DNA of 22,095 nt from JBHHZM01 sp046758065 (GTDB lineage Bacteria; Pseudomonadota; Alphaproteobacteria; JAAXGF01), in contig JBHHZM010000049.1 of NCBI GenBank assembly GCA_046758065.1, forward strand, positions 1 to 22,095, given 5' to 3'. A program made the translations under genes and the position numbers. Position 1 is the stretch's first letter. Each line of letters starts with the position of its first letter. The notes beneath the pieces are model-generated. The model worked only from the letters and a program-made list of their open reading frames with translations. It was not told where the DNA came from and ran no database searches. Positions 1 through 6,574 of the stretch are shown in pieces.

Positions 1-75
1 GGGCGTAGCGCAGCCTGGTAGCGCATCTGCTTTGGGAGCAGAGGGTCGCTGGTTCGAATCCAGCCGCCCCGACCA
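1..75 (+). tRNA. tRNA-Pro (TGG anticodon), 5' end cut by the window edge
   Basis: The cloverleaf is complete except for about two 5' bases. The visible GGGCG at 1-5 pairs with CGCCC in the 3' acceptor strand, and CCA is encoded at 73-75. The anticodon stem TCTGC/GCAGA (26-30, 38-42) encloses the loop TTTGGGA with anticodon TGG at 33-35. The T-loop GGTTCGAATCC is present. TGG reads proline codons. Confidence 0.95.
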
Positions 76-422
76 ATTAAATCAAGAAGTTATCTCCTAT
101 TCTGTCGGTAACCTTTACAGTTTTTCGGTGTTTTTCGATCACCGAGGTGTGGTCTCTTTTCTTAACCTGTTGATCTACCTGGATTGCTCTCCTGAAAATC
201 GCGCTCGAACGGTGTCGGGATTTCTTACAGATTGGCTGCCACGCGACTCATGCTCCCTGGCATCTCTTTGAAATAAAAGAAATCAACTATGTTGGCACGA
301 ATTTGCGTGGCGTATTCATGCATGACGTGTTCATGCACGATCTCGCTTGAAAACGCAGGCCGTGTCTCCGAGTGCCGTGCGCGATCAAAAGAGGCGGGGA
401 GAACCAATCACGGGGGGTTGCA
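76..422. other. Gene-poor, AT-richer stretch downstream of tRNA-Pro
   Basis: I see no convincing gene on either strand here. The stretch from about 76 to 350 is visibly richer in A and T than the surrounding DNA, which fits an old insertion or a decayed segment next to a tRNA gene. It contains two copies of TTCATGCA (315-322 and 330-337) and a TGGCAC...TTGC motif at 293-306 that resembles a sigma-54 promoter. No integrase and no duplicated tRNA 3' end is visible. Confidence 0.4.
293..306 (+). promoter_or_regulatory. Weak sigma-54-like promoter motif upstream of the PEP-CTERM gene
   Basis: TGGCAC at 293-298 is followed by TTGC at 303-306, matching both halves of the -24/-12 consensus. The GG and GC dinucleotides are separated by nine bases instead of the usual ten, which normally weakens or abolishes sigma-54 promoters. 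It lies about 117 bases upstream of the PEP-CTERM start. PEP-CTERM genes in some Proteobacteria are known to be linked to sigma-54-type regulators (PrsK/PrsR), which is the only reason to take the motif seriously. Confidence 0.2.
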
Positions 423-638
423 ATGAGACGACTCAAGGCACGATTCGGCGGACATGTTCTGGCTTTCGCGACGTTTATCGGCATCGCCATGGATTGGACC
501 CAGGCGCTGGGGCAGGGTACGCCGGATGAGCTGGATCTAAACGGAGCCGTTCAGATACCGGAACCGGCGACGCTCAGTTTGTTCGCAGTCGGCGTTGCGG
601 CCACGATCGCCGCCAAATGGTATCGTAATCGCAGGTAG
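423..638 (+). CDS. Very small PEP-CTERM sorting-domain protein (71 aa)
   Basis: The protein has a basic N-terminus (MRRLK), a hydrophobic signal-peptide-like segment at about residues 11-30, a short polar stretch, and then a textbook PEP-CTERM tail: Pro46-Glu47-Pro48, one hydrophobic helix at about 50-64 and a basic end (YRNRR). In this family the tail is recognised by exosortase (EpsH/XrtA type), which cleaves near the PEP motif during export to the surface, often together with exopolysaccharide. The odd point is size: only about 15 residues separate the likely signal cleavage site from PEP, so there is almost no mature domain. The ATG at 423 follows a G-rich stretch (409-414). An upstream in-frame GTG near 372 would bury the signal peptide and is less likely. 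No exosortase gene lies in this window. Confidence 0.75.
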   Translation: MRRLKARFGGHVLAFATFIGIAMDWTQALGQGTPDELDLNGAVQIPEPATLSLFAVGVAATIAAKWYRNRR

Positions 639-667
639 CCGAACGGAGAAGGCCTCGCGCCGGTCGG

Positions 668-847
668 CTAGTGGCCGGCCGGTCGCGGGGCGGCGGGCAG
701 AAACATCGCGTGAAGCCACGAGATCACCGGGAACGCGATGCCGTAGAGCCACCAGAGCCAGAGGTTGCGCCCCTTGCGCCGGGCGATCGCCGCCGGCCAC
801 AGGCCGCCGATTACGCCGAGCACGAGATAGCTGGTCCAGTCGTCCAT
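668..847 (-). CDS. Small conserved-looking membrane protein (59 aa), function unknown
   Basis: An uninterrupted frame begins at an ATG (845-847 on the plus strand) preceded by GGAAAG six bases upstream, a good ribosome-binding site. The product has a hydrophobic N-terminal helix (about residues 6-20), a basic turn ARRKGR, then an aromatic helix with WLWWLYG and a third hydrophobic stretch ending in FLP, followed by a Pro/Arg-rich tail. The pattern KGR-x-x-x-x-WW-L-Y-G followed by a hydrophobic helix recalls many short uncharacterised proteobacterial inner-membrane proteins. I cannot assign a function. It is convergent with the PEP-CTERM gene, whose stop is 29 bases away. Confidence 0.65.
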   Translation of the reverse strand: MDDWTSYLVLGVIGGLWPAAIARRKGRNLWLWWLYGIAFPVISWLHAMFLPAAPRPAGH

Positions 848-1216
848 GCTGCGCTTTCCGCGTTGCCGGTCCGGTCGCCGGGCGTCGGAGTGACGCCGGG
901 CGGGGAAAGTCTGGCGCGGTCGTCATCGGCTCGCAATGACCGCCGTCACGCGTCGCTCGGACGATCGCCGCCGGGCTCTCGGGTCGGCGCTGAAGCGACC
1001 GCCGGGATTAACCATACGCAACCGGAGCGCGCCCGCCGCATACGGCAGGCGTGTCGTCGGGGCCACGGATGTGGCGGCGCAATCGTGAACGCGGGCGGAA
1101 CAATTGCAGCCGATCGCGCGGTCGCCGCCGGTCGCCGCGGGACGGGACGAACGCCTCGCGAACGCGCAGGCCGCCGCTTTCGCCACAATCGTTAACGCGC
1201 GCGGAAGCCAAGCCGC
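848..1216. other. Intergenic stretch without a recognisable gene
   Basis: All open frames here, on both strands, are Arg/Ala/Gly-rich translations typical of GC-rich non-coding or shadow frames. They lack ribosome-binding sites and recognisable motifs. The stretch separates the 59-residue membrane protein (leaving leftwards) from the complex I subunit gene (leaving rightwards), so it should carry both promoters; only the rightward one is convincing. Confidence 0.5.
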
Positions 1217-1245
1217 TTGCCTGCCGCCGGCCGCGGGGCTATAGA
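1217..1245 (+). promoter_or_regulatory. Sigma-70-type promoter for the complex I subunit gene
   Basis: TTGCCT (1217-1222) and TATAGA (1240-1245) are separated by 17 bases, the optimal spacing. Transcription would start near 1252, almost at an in-frame ATG at 1254, which leaves that ATG without a leader. This supports the downstream ATG at 1287 as the true translation start. Confidence 0.6.
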
Positions 1246-1286
1246 CTGGCGCGATGCCGATCCCCGAAGCAGCACGAGGCCGGCCC

Positions 1287-1580
1287 ATGGAGGCGCGCAT
1301 CTACCGCCCGGCCAAGACCGCCATGCAGTCGGGTTGGGCCAACGCCCGCAAATGGCTGCTCGAGTTCGAACCCGAAGCGCCCGAGACCACCGAACCGCTG
1401 ATGGGCTGGACGAGTCGCGCCGACACCACGGGGCAGGTGAGGCTCGGCTTTCCGAGCAAGGAAGAGGCGATCGCCTTCGCCCGCCGGCACGGGCTCGCCT
1501 ACCGCGTGTTCGAGCCGCGCGATCACCGGATCCGGCCCAAGTCCTACGCCGACAATTTCCGTTACGATCGGGTCGAGTAG
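1287..1580 (+). CDS. NDUFS4-like accessory subunit of respiratory complex I (ETC complex I subunit)
   Basis: The 97-residue product carries the signature of the NDUFS4/18-kDa complex I family: RIYRPAKTAMQSG near the N-terminus, KWLLEFEPE, DPLMGW-like PLMGWTSRADT, a Phe-Pro-S-K-E-E-A-I-A-F-A helix and an EP...SYADNFRYDR end. In alphaproteobacteria this supernumerary subunit sits on the peripheral arm of NADH:ubiquinone oxidoreductase and is often encoded away from the nuo operon, as here. The start at 1287 is preferred over the in-frame ATG at 1254 because GAGG lies seven bases upstream of it and the promoter places the RNA start at about 1252; the family also usually begins directly with this R-I-Y/F-x-P-A-K motif. 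The length agrees with bacterial members of about 100 residues. Confidence 0.9.
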   Translation: MEARIYRPAKTAMQSGWANARKWLLEFEPEAPETTEPLMGWTSRADTTGQVRLGFPSKEEAIAFARRHGLAYRVFEPRDHRIRPKSYADNFRYDRVE

Positions 1581-1749
1581 ACGGCGCCGCGCCGGCGTTG
1601 CGGCCCGCAGGGCGGTCCGCTACCATGCCGACGGGGCCGGCGAAGGGACGACCGTGGGCGGACGCGAAACGGACGAACACCCCACCGGCCGCGTCGCCGC
1701 TTCCGGCGTTACATCGCAAATAATTGGCATAACGTAGAAAACATCTTGT

Positions 1750-1826
1750 GCGCCCTTAGCTCAGCTGGATAGAGCAACGGCCTTCTAAGCCGTAGGTCGC
1801 AGGTTCGAATCCTGCAGGGCGCGCCA
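1750..1826 (+). tRNA. tRNA-Arg (TCT anticodon)
   Basis: A complete 77-base cloverleaf: acceptor GCGCCCT (1750-1756) pairs with AGGGCGC (1816-1822), discriminator G, and encoded CCA at 1824-1826. The anticodon stem ACGGC/GCCGT encloses loop CTTCTAA with anticodon TCT at 1784-1786, and the T-arm holds GGTTCGAATCC. It reads AGA/AGG arginine codons. Confidence 0.97.
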
Positions 1827-1846
1827 TTTCCCCGGGGGTCCGTTCC

Positions 1847-1887
1847 GGAGACATAGGTTACAGATTATACTGGAGACATGGGTAACA
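1847..1887 (+). repeat. Pair of 16-bp direct repeats, possible insertion-sequence end remnant
   Basis: GGAGACATAGGTTACA (1847-1862) and GGAGACATGGGTAACA (1872-1887) match at 14 of 16 positions with a period of 25 bases. A 7-bp inverted pair TTTGGCC/GGCCAAA (1890-1896 and 1915-1921) follows. The position directly downstream of a tRNA and the repeat type resemble termini I associate with IS481/IS3-like elements in alphaproteobacteria, but that is from memory and no transposase remains nearby. Confidence 0.4.
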
Positions 1888-2003
1888 CTTTTGGCCCGAA
1901 GGGGTCCGTACGTCGGCCAAAGTTCGCGAAGCGTTAACGCGCGACGGCGCAGAATGCGCGCGTATCAGCGAAAGCCGGAGACCAGGACAACGGACGTCCC
2001 GTA

Positions 2004-2777
2004 ATGACGCAGATGCTGGAACGGACCTATGCCGCCGGCGCGGTGATCTACCGGGAAGGCGAGCCGAGCGACGCGGTCTATTTCATCAAGGATGGCGAGA
2101 TCGAAATCTCGCGCACGACCAACGGACATCGGGTGCTTCTCGGTACGCTGGACACGGGCGACATTCTCGGCGAAATGGGCGTGGTTCTCGGCAACGCCCG
2201 CTCGACGACCGCTTGCGCGGCGAAGGATTCGGTCCTGATCAGGGTCTCGAGCCGCGACTTCCTCGCCACGTTCGGCGATGCCAACAGCTTTGCGCTGCCA
2301 CTTTTGCGCATGCTGTGCGAACGGCTGCGCAAGGCCGACCGGCGTCTCGCCGAGGGCAACCCGACGGACCGGGGCGCGGTACTCGCCAACGTGGCAAGCG
2401 TGCGGCTGCTGCCGGGTTCGCCCGCCGTGCAGAAACAGATCGGCGACAACGGCATCGTGATCGCGCAAATGCCGTTCACCGTCGGCCGGCGGGACGTGCC
2501 GGGCGAGCCGCCGCGCGTGACCGAGGCCGGACTCGGCCTGATGATACCCGACCTTCTCAAACTGTCGCCCGAGCATTTCGCGATCGAGGAGCTGAACGGC
2601 CGGCTGGTGGTGCGCGACCTCGACAGCCATCTCGGCACGATCGTCAACGGCGCGCGGATCTCGCGCCACGAGGCGTCGGCCACCGCGCCGCTCGACTGCG
2701 GTGAGAACGCTATCGTCGCCGGTGCCGCGGAATCGCCTTACCGCTTCTGCGTTCTGATCGAAGGTCGCCCCGCGTAA
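2004..2777 (+). CDS. Cyclic-nucleotide-binding domain plus FHA domain protein
   Basis: Residues about 7-115 form a CAP/PKA-type cyclic-nucleotide-binding beta-roll: YREGEPSDAVYFIKDGEIEI is the family hallmark, and the phosphate-binding cassette is G56-E57...A65-R66-S67-T68. A C-terminal FHA domain spans about 150-255 with its G161-R162, S188-P-E-H191 and D207-S-H-L-G-T-I-V-N-G elements, the phosphothreonine-binding surface. There is no DNA-binding helix-turn-helix, no kinase and no membrane segment, so it is probably a cytoplasmic adaptor linking a cyclic nucleotide signal to a phosphorylated partner. That role is inferred from domain content. The start ATG has only a weak AGGA about 15 bases upstream; a second in-frame ATG at 2013 is possible. 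The class III cyclase near the right edge is a potential source of ligand, but it is 19 kb away. Confidence 0.85.
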   Translation: MTQMLERTYAAGAVIYREGEPSDAVYFIKDGEIEISRTTNGHRVLLGTLDTGDILGEMGVVLGNARSTTACAAKDSVLIRVSSRDFLATFGDANSFALPLLRMLCERLRKADRRLAEGNPTDRGAVLANVASVRLLPGSPAVQKQIGDNGIVIAQMPFTVGRRDVPGEPPRVTEAGLGLMIPDLLKLSPEHFAIEELNGRLVVRDLDSHLGTIVNGARISRHEASATAPLDCGENAIVAGAAESPYRFCVLIEGRPA

Positions 2778-2781
2778 GGCG

Positions 2782-2801
2782 GGCGGCGGATGCTCGCCGC
2801 C
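2782..2801. terminator. Stem-loop between convergent genes, possible bidirectional terminator
   Basis: GGCGGCG (2782-2788) pairs with CGCCGCC (2795-2801) around a six-base loop in the 50-base gap between two genes that converge. There is no T-tract on either side, so a factor-independent terminator is only possible, not shown. Confidence 0.3.
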
Positions 2802-2827
2802 GGCCGGGCGCTGACGGCCGAGCCGGG

Positions 2828-3886
2828 TTACGCCCGGTCTTGGCGCCCGAACCGCCGGTACGCCTCGGGGACTGCTTCGTCGGTGCCGAGATAGGCATGC
2901 TTCGACATGTCCGGCGAGTAGCGGCTCGCGGGCGGTTGACGACCGAGCGCCTCGGCAACCGCGCGGATATGGTGTGGGCCGGCGCCGCAGCAAACGCCGA
3001 CGTAGCGCACCCCCATGTCGAAGACCGTGCGGGCGAAGGCGCCCATCTCGTATCGGTTGCAGGCAAAAGGATCGAGCCCGCCGGGGAAGGCGCGGCTTTC
3101 GGGAAAGCATCCGCAGGCCGGATCTTCGAACGCGAAAAAAGTCGGCGCCTGTTCGGTCGTACGGTAAGGCACGGGGAGCGCCGCCATGTGGCAGGAAACT
3201 CTGCCTGCAAGGCGCTCGATCAACGGCAACATGGTCGCCGGGCCGCGCGCGCAATTGAAACCGACGACATCGGCGCCGGCGTCGGCGACGCGCACGCAGG
3301 CCTCGACGGGATCGCCGTCGTGCAGCCGGTCGCCGCCGGCGATCGCGAAGGTTATCACCGCCGGCTTGCCCGCGGCCCGGATGACGTCGAGCGCGACCAG
3401 CGCCTCTGCGCCCCAACTGAAGGTCTCGCCGATGACGAAATCGACCCCGGCTTCGACCGCCCAGCCGACCTGCTCCTCGAACATGGCGCGCGCGGCGGCC
3501 TGCGTTTCGGGCCGATCGGCCTCCCAGACATTGGTATTGCAGATGTTGCCGGCGAGCAGCGCGCCGCTCTCGTCAGCGACCTTGCGGGCGATGGCGAGCG
3601 CCTGGCGATTGAGCGGCTCAAGCAGATCCTCCTTGCCGATTACGCGCAGCTTTTCACGGTGGCCATAATAAGCGAACGCCTCGACCACGTCCGAGCCCGC
3701 GTGCACGAAGTCGCGGTGAAGCTGGGCGACCATCTCGGGATGATCCAGCACGACTTCGGGGACGTAGGCGCCCGCCTGCAAATAACCCCGCCGTTCGAAT
3801 TCGAAGAGATAGCCCTCGGCGCAGATAACGCCGCCGTTATCGAGGCGCTCGCCGAGACCGGGCGTGGTCGGTTGCCGGGTTGTCAT
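2828..3886 (-). CDS. Betaine-homocysteine methyltransferase-like homocysteine S-methyltransferase
   Basis: This 352-residue protein belongs to the homocysteine S-methyltransferase family (PF02574), BHMT branch. The zinc-binding triad is visible: Cys212 in GFNCARG and Cys299-Cys300 in VGVCCGAGP, spaced like Cys217/299/300 of human BHMT. Other hallmarks are GDR-like N-terminal GGVICAEGY, the ETFSWGAEA helix start and FNCARGPATM. It would transfer a methyl group from betaine or a related onium donor to homocysteine, giving methionine in the cytoplasm; the donor cannot be read from sequence. The start at 3886 has a strong ribosome-binding site (AGGAGAGGAC), whereas the reading frame extending upstream to 3994 lacks one. 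A 2OG-Fe(II) oxygenase gene lies 157 bases upstream on the same strand. No SAM or SAH riboswitch was recognised in that gap. Confidence 0.88.
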   Translation of the reverse strand: MTTRQPTTPGLGERLDNGGVICAEGYLFEFERRGYLQAGAYVPEVVLDHPEMVAQLHRDFVHAGSDVVEAFAYYGHREKLRVIGKEDLLEPLNRQALAIARKVADESGALLAGNICNTNVWEADRPETQAAARAMFEEQVGWAVEAGVDFVIGETFSWGAEALVALDVIRAAGKPAVITFAIAGGDRLHDGDPVEACVRVADAGADVVGFNCARGPATMLPLIERLAGRVSCHMAALPVPYRTTEQAPTFFAFEDPACGCFPESRAFPGGLDPFACNRYEMGAFARTVFDMGVRYVGVCCGAGPHHIRAVAEALGRQPPASRYSPDMSKHAYLGTDEAVPEAYRRFGRQDRA

Positions 3887-4043
3887 GATCGTCCTCTCCT
3901 GCAATGGACTCGCGAACCTTGCCGTGCTCTCCGGCCGGCAGATTCGTTTGTCCGGTTGTTCCATGCCGTGTTCCCCACCGGCGCTGATGCGCATTCACAC
4001 AAGTTTGGGTCCGTCCGGCGCCGCCCCCGGGAATGGCGCGCCG

Positions 4044-4670
4044 CTACCACTGGGGCGCGCTGACCTGGGTGGCGAAGTTGTGGAACATGACGTTGAAGCT
4101 GACGCTGATGCGCAGGTTTTCGCCCGTGGTCGGCTCGACCGCGTGCACCAGCCAGGCCGGAAACAGGAGCATCACGCCGGTCCGTACGTTGATCATTACC
4201 TTCTTGGCGTTGTGGGCGTTGCGCTCCTTGAATTTGGGCGAGATCACGTTGATCTGGGAACGCGGGTCGTGGAAGGCGATGCTGTCGACGCCGTCCTCGG
4301 CCTGCACGTAGTAGACGCCGCTGAGATAGTTGTTGGGGTGGACGTGCAGTTGGTGCGAGGCGCCCTTGGGCCGGACGTTGGCCCAGCAGCCGGTCACCTC
4401 GAAGTTCTCGTAATCGACGCCGAGGAAGTGAAGGATGCTCTTGCTCGCGAGATCGACCTGGGCGAGCAGTCCGGCGAAGGCGGCGTTGTTCTGGAGGTCG
4501 TTGGGGGTCTGCCAGTTGCTGGTCGGCGTGAGCTCCGGGCGCTCGGCCCGAATCGCGTCGAGCGCGGCCAGAATGTCGCGGTTGATCGGCTCGTAGTCGG
4601 CGGCTTCGAGTTCGTGCGCCCACACCAGGGTGGGAAACAGCTCGAACATCCGGGTCTTGGCGAAGGCCAT
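4044..4670 (-). CDS. Putative 2OG-Fe(II) oxygenase (PF13759/TIGR02466 type)
   Basis: The 208-residue product begins with the family's typical opening, MxxxELFPTLVWAHEL, and carries the jelly-roll core: CWANVRPKGASHQLHVHPNNYLSG (His109/His111 area), SGVYYVQ, a LLFPAWLVHAVEP strand with His176, and R187-I-S-V-S-F-N, the arginine that usually holds the 2-oxoglutarate carboxylate. The iron ligands are therefore probably one of His109/His111 plus His176; the exact facial triad is inferred. Members are about 200 residues and soluble, and substrates are not established for most. The start ATG at 4670 has GGGAAG about ten bases upstream. It precedes the BHMT-like gene and may share its transcript. 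Confidence 0.82.
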   Translation of the reverse strand: MAFAKTRMFELFPTLVWAHELEAADYEPINRDILAALDAIRAERPELTPTSNWQTPNDLQNNAAFAGLLAQVDLASKSILHFLGVDYENFEVTGCWANVRPKGASHQLHVHPNNYLSGVYYVQAEDGVDSIAFHDPRSQINVISPKFKERNAHNAKKVMINVRTGVMLLFPAWLVHAVEPTTGENLRISVSFNVMFHNFATQVSAPQW

Positions 4671-4750
4671 TGGCGCGCAACTTCCCTTTGTCCGTTTTGC
4701 CGGCCATGCTAGCACGGCGGCGCCGACGACGGTCAATCGGCGGCCGCGCG

Positions 4751-5878
4751 CTATTTGCCTTCGAAGCGCCCGGCGGCGGGGGTGCGGCCCATGCTGTGAC
4801 GGTCGAGAGCGACGCTCTTGACGAAGGCGTACACCGAAGAACCGGGGACGAGGCCGAGCTCGTCGACCGATTTGCGCGTGATCCTCGCCCACAGCGGCGT
4901 CGTCGTTCCCGGCGTCCCGACGTCGAGCAGCACGTCGACCTGGGGGCCCGGTTCGGCGCCGATTTCGAGCACGGTGCCCTCGAGGATATTCCGAACGCTG
5001 CTGGCGCGCGGCGGCTCAAGCGCGAGCGAGACATCGCGGGCGCGCACCCGCAGACGCAATTGCGCGCCTTCGGGCAGGTCGAGTCGCGAAACGCTCAATT
5101 CGCCGCCGGCGAAGGAGAGACGGGTGAGGTCGTATTCCAGGTCGTGGCCTTCGACCCGGGCGGCGATGACGGCGCCGGCCTCGTGTCGGCCGGTGAGCGG
5201 ACGCAGGTCGAGCCGGCTAGTCACTTCCGCGACCGTGCCGGTGGCGGCCACCGCGCCATCGCTCAGCGCCACCATCGTGTCGGCGAGACGGATGACCTCG
5301 TCCATGACGTGGCTGACGTAGACGATGGGAATGTCGAACTCATCCCGCAGGCGCTCGATGAAGGCGAGAATCTCGTCTTTACGCGGCGCGTCGAGCGAAG
5401 CCAGCGGTTCGTCCATGAGCAACAGGCGCGGGCAGGCGAGCAGCGCACGGCCGATCGCCACGCGCTGGCTCTCGCCGCCGGAAAGCCGGTGCGGTCGGCG
5501 GTCGAGCAGATGCCCGAGCCCGAGCAGGCCGACGACGCGATCGAAGCTCACGCAGCCCTCTCCGGCGTCGCCGCGCATGCCGTAACGCAGGTTGCCCCGC
5601 ACGCTGAAGTGGGGCAACAGGCGGCTGTCCTGGAAGATGTAGCCGAGCCGCCGGCGCTCGGGAGCCAGATCGACGCCGGCCGCCGAATCGAACAGCACGC
5701 GTCCGCCGACGGCGATGCGCCCGTCGTCGGGCCGGTCGAGACCGGCGAGCAGGTTGACCAGCGTCGTTTTGCCCGAACCCGAGCGGCCGAACAATGCGGT
5801 GACGCCGCTTTCGGAAGTCGAGAACCGCACGTCGAGCGCGAATTTTCCGAGCCGGCGGCGAACGTCGATGTCGAGCAC
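4751..5878 (-). CDS. modC: Molybdate ABC transporter ATP-binding protein ModC
   Basis: The 375-residue ATPase shows Walker A GRSGSGKTT near residue 30, Q-loop YIFQDSRLLPH, signature LSGGESQR, Walker B LLLMDEPLASLD and H-loop YVSH. A C-terminal extension of about 130 residues contains a MOP/TOBE-like domain with LRLRVRARDVSLAL, the oxyanion-sensing module typical of ModC. It powers molybdate import through ModB on the cytoplasmic face. The start is a GTG three bases after the modB stop, so translation is coupled. The order modA-modB-modC on one strand is the classical arrangement. Confidence 0.93.
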   Translation of the reverse strand: MLDIDVRRRLGKFALDVRFSTSESGVTALFGRSGSGKTTLVNLLAGLDRPDDGRIAVGGRVLFDSAAGVDLAPERRRLGYIFQDSRLLPHFSVRGNLRYGMRGDAGEGCVSFDRVVGLLGLGHLLDRRPHRLSGGESQRVAIGRALLACPRLLLMDEPLASLDAPRKDEILAFIERLRDEFDIPIVYVSHVMDEVIRLADTMVALSDGAVAATGTVAEVTSRLDLRPLTGRHEAGAVIAARVEGHDLEYDLTRLSFAGGELSVSRLDLPEGAQLRLRVRARDVSLALEPPRASSVRNILEGTVLEIGAEPGPQVDVLLDVGTPGTTTPLWARITRKSVDELGLVPGSSVYAFVKSVALDRHSMGRTPAAGRFEGK

Positions 5879-5881
5879 GCT

Positions 5882-6574
5882 CTAACCGCGCAACCGGGCG
5901 CCGACCCGACGGGCGAGCACCTCGGAAAATGCCAGCGCGGCGAGGGCGAGCGCCAGCGAGATGATCACCAGACGCAGTGCTCCGGCCTCGCCGCCCGGGG
6001 TCTGGACCAGGGCGTAGAGGGCGATCGGCAGCGTGCGGGTCTCGCCGGGGATATTCGAGACGAAGGTGATGGTCGCGCCGAACTCGCCGAGCGAGCGCGC
6101 AAAGGCGAGGATCATGCCGGTGAGGATGCCGGGGAGCGCCAGCGGCAGCGTCACCGTGAACGCGACGCGCCAGGGTCCGGCGCCGAGCGTGCGCGCCGCC
6201 GTCTCGATGCGCCGGTCGACGAGTTCGAGCGCCAGCCGGATGGCGCGCACCATCAGCGGGAAAGCCATCACCGCCGAGGCCAGCGCCGCGCCTTTCCAGG
6301 TAAAGACGACGGTGATTCCGAACGCCCCGTAGAGCCATGCGCCGATCGGTCCGTTGCGCCCGAACAGCACCAGCAGGATGTAGCCGACCGCCACCGGCGG
6401 CACCACGAGAGGGGCGTGAACCAGGCCGTCGATCAGGGTCTTGCCGGGAAAATCCCGGCGCGCGAGCAGCCAGGCCACGGCGATGCCGAACGGCAGACTC
6501 GCCAGCACGCAGACGAACGCGATGCGCAGGCTGAGCCCGAGCGCTTCGGCCTCGAGGGGGGTCAGGGCGAACAC
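5882..6574 (-). CDS. modB: Molybdate ABC transporter permease ModB
   Basis: The 230-residue integral membrane protein has about five hydrophobic helices and the permease EAA-type loop ETAARTLGAGPWRVAFTVTLPLALPG that docks onto the ATPase. The ModB-specific end EFGATITFVSNIPGETRTLPIALY is present. It forms the inner-membrane channel for molybdate. The GTG at 6574 (VFALTPLEAEAL) is chosen because AAGG lies six bases upstream and the resulting length matches the family; reading further upstream gives an arginine-rich shadow of modA. It overlaps the modA end by 13 bases. Confidence 0.92.
   Translation of the reverse strand: MFALTPLEAEALGLSLRIAFVCVLASLPFGIAVAWLLARRDFPGKTLIDGLVHAPLVVPPVAVGYILLVLFGRNGPIGAWLYGAFGITVVFTWKGAALASAVMAFPLMVRAIRLALELVDRRIETAARTLGAGPWRVAFTVTLPLALPGILTGMILAFARSLGEFGATITFVSNIPGETRTLPIALYALVQTPGGEAGALRLVIISLALALAALAFSEVLARRVGARLRG

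Noticed and set aside
32..271. Open frame of 79 codons overlapping tRNA-Pro
   Set aside because: It starts inside the tRNA, has no ribosome-binding site and shows no recognisable motif.
923..1300. Long Arg/Ala-rich frames on both strands between the small membrane protein and the complex I subunit
   Set aside because: They overlap each other on several frames, lack ribosome-binding sites and have compositions typical of non-coding GC-rich DNA.
1965..3416. A 483-codon minus-strand frame across the cNMP/FHA gene and the methyltransferase
   Set aside because: It is an arginine-rich shadow spanning two clearly real genes with recognisable domains in other frames.
3887..4043. A SAM, SAH or similar riboswitch upstream of the methyltransferase gene
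   Set aside because: I looked for the conserved cores of SAM-II and SAH riboswitches in the leader and did not find a convincing match.
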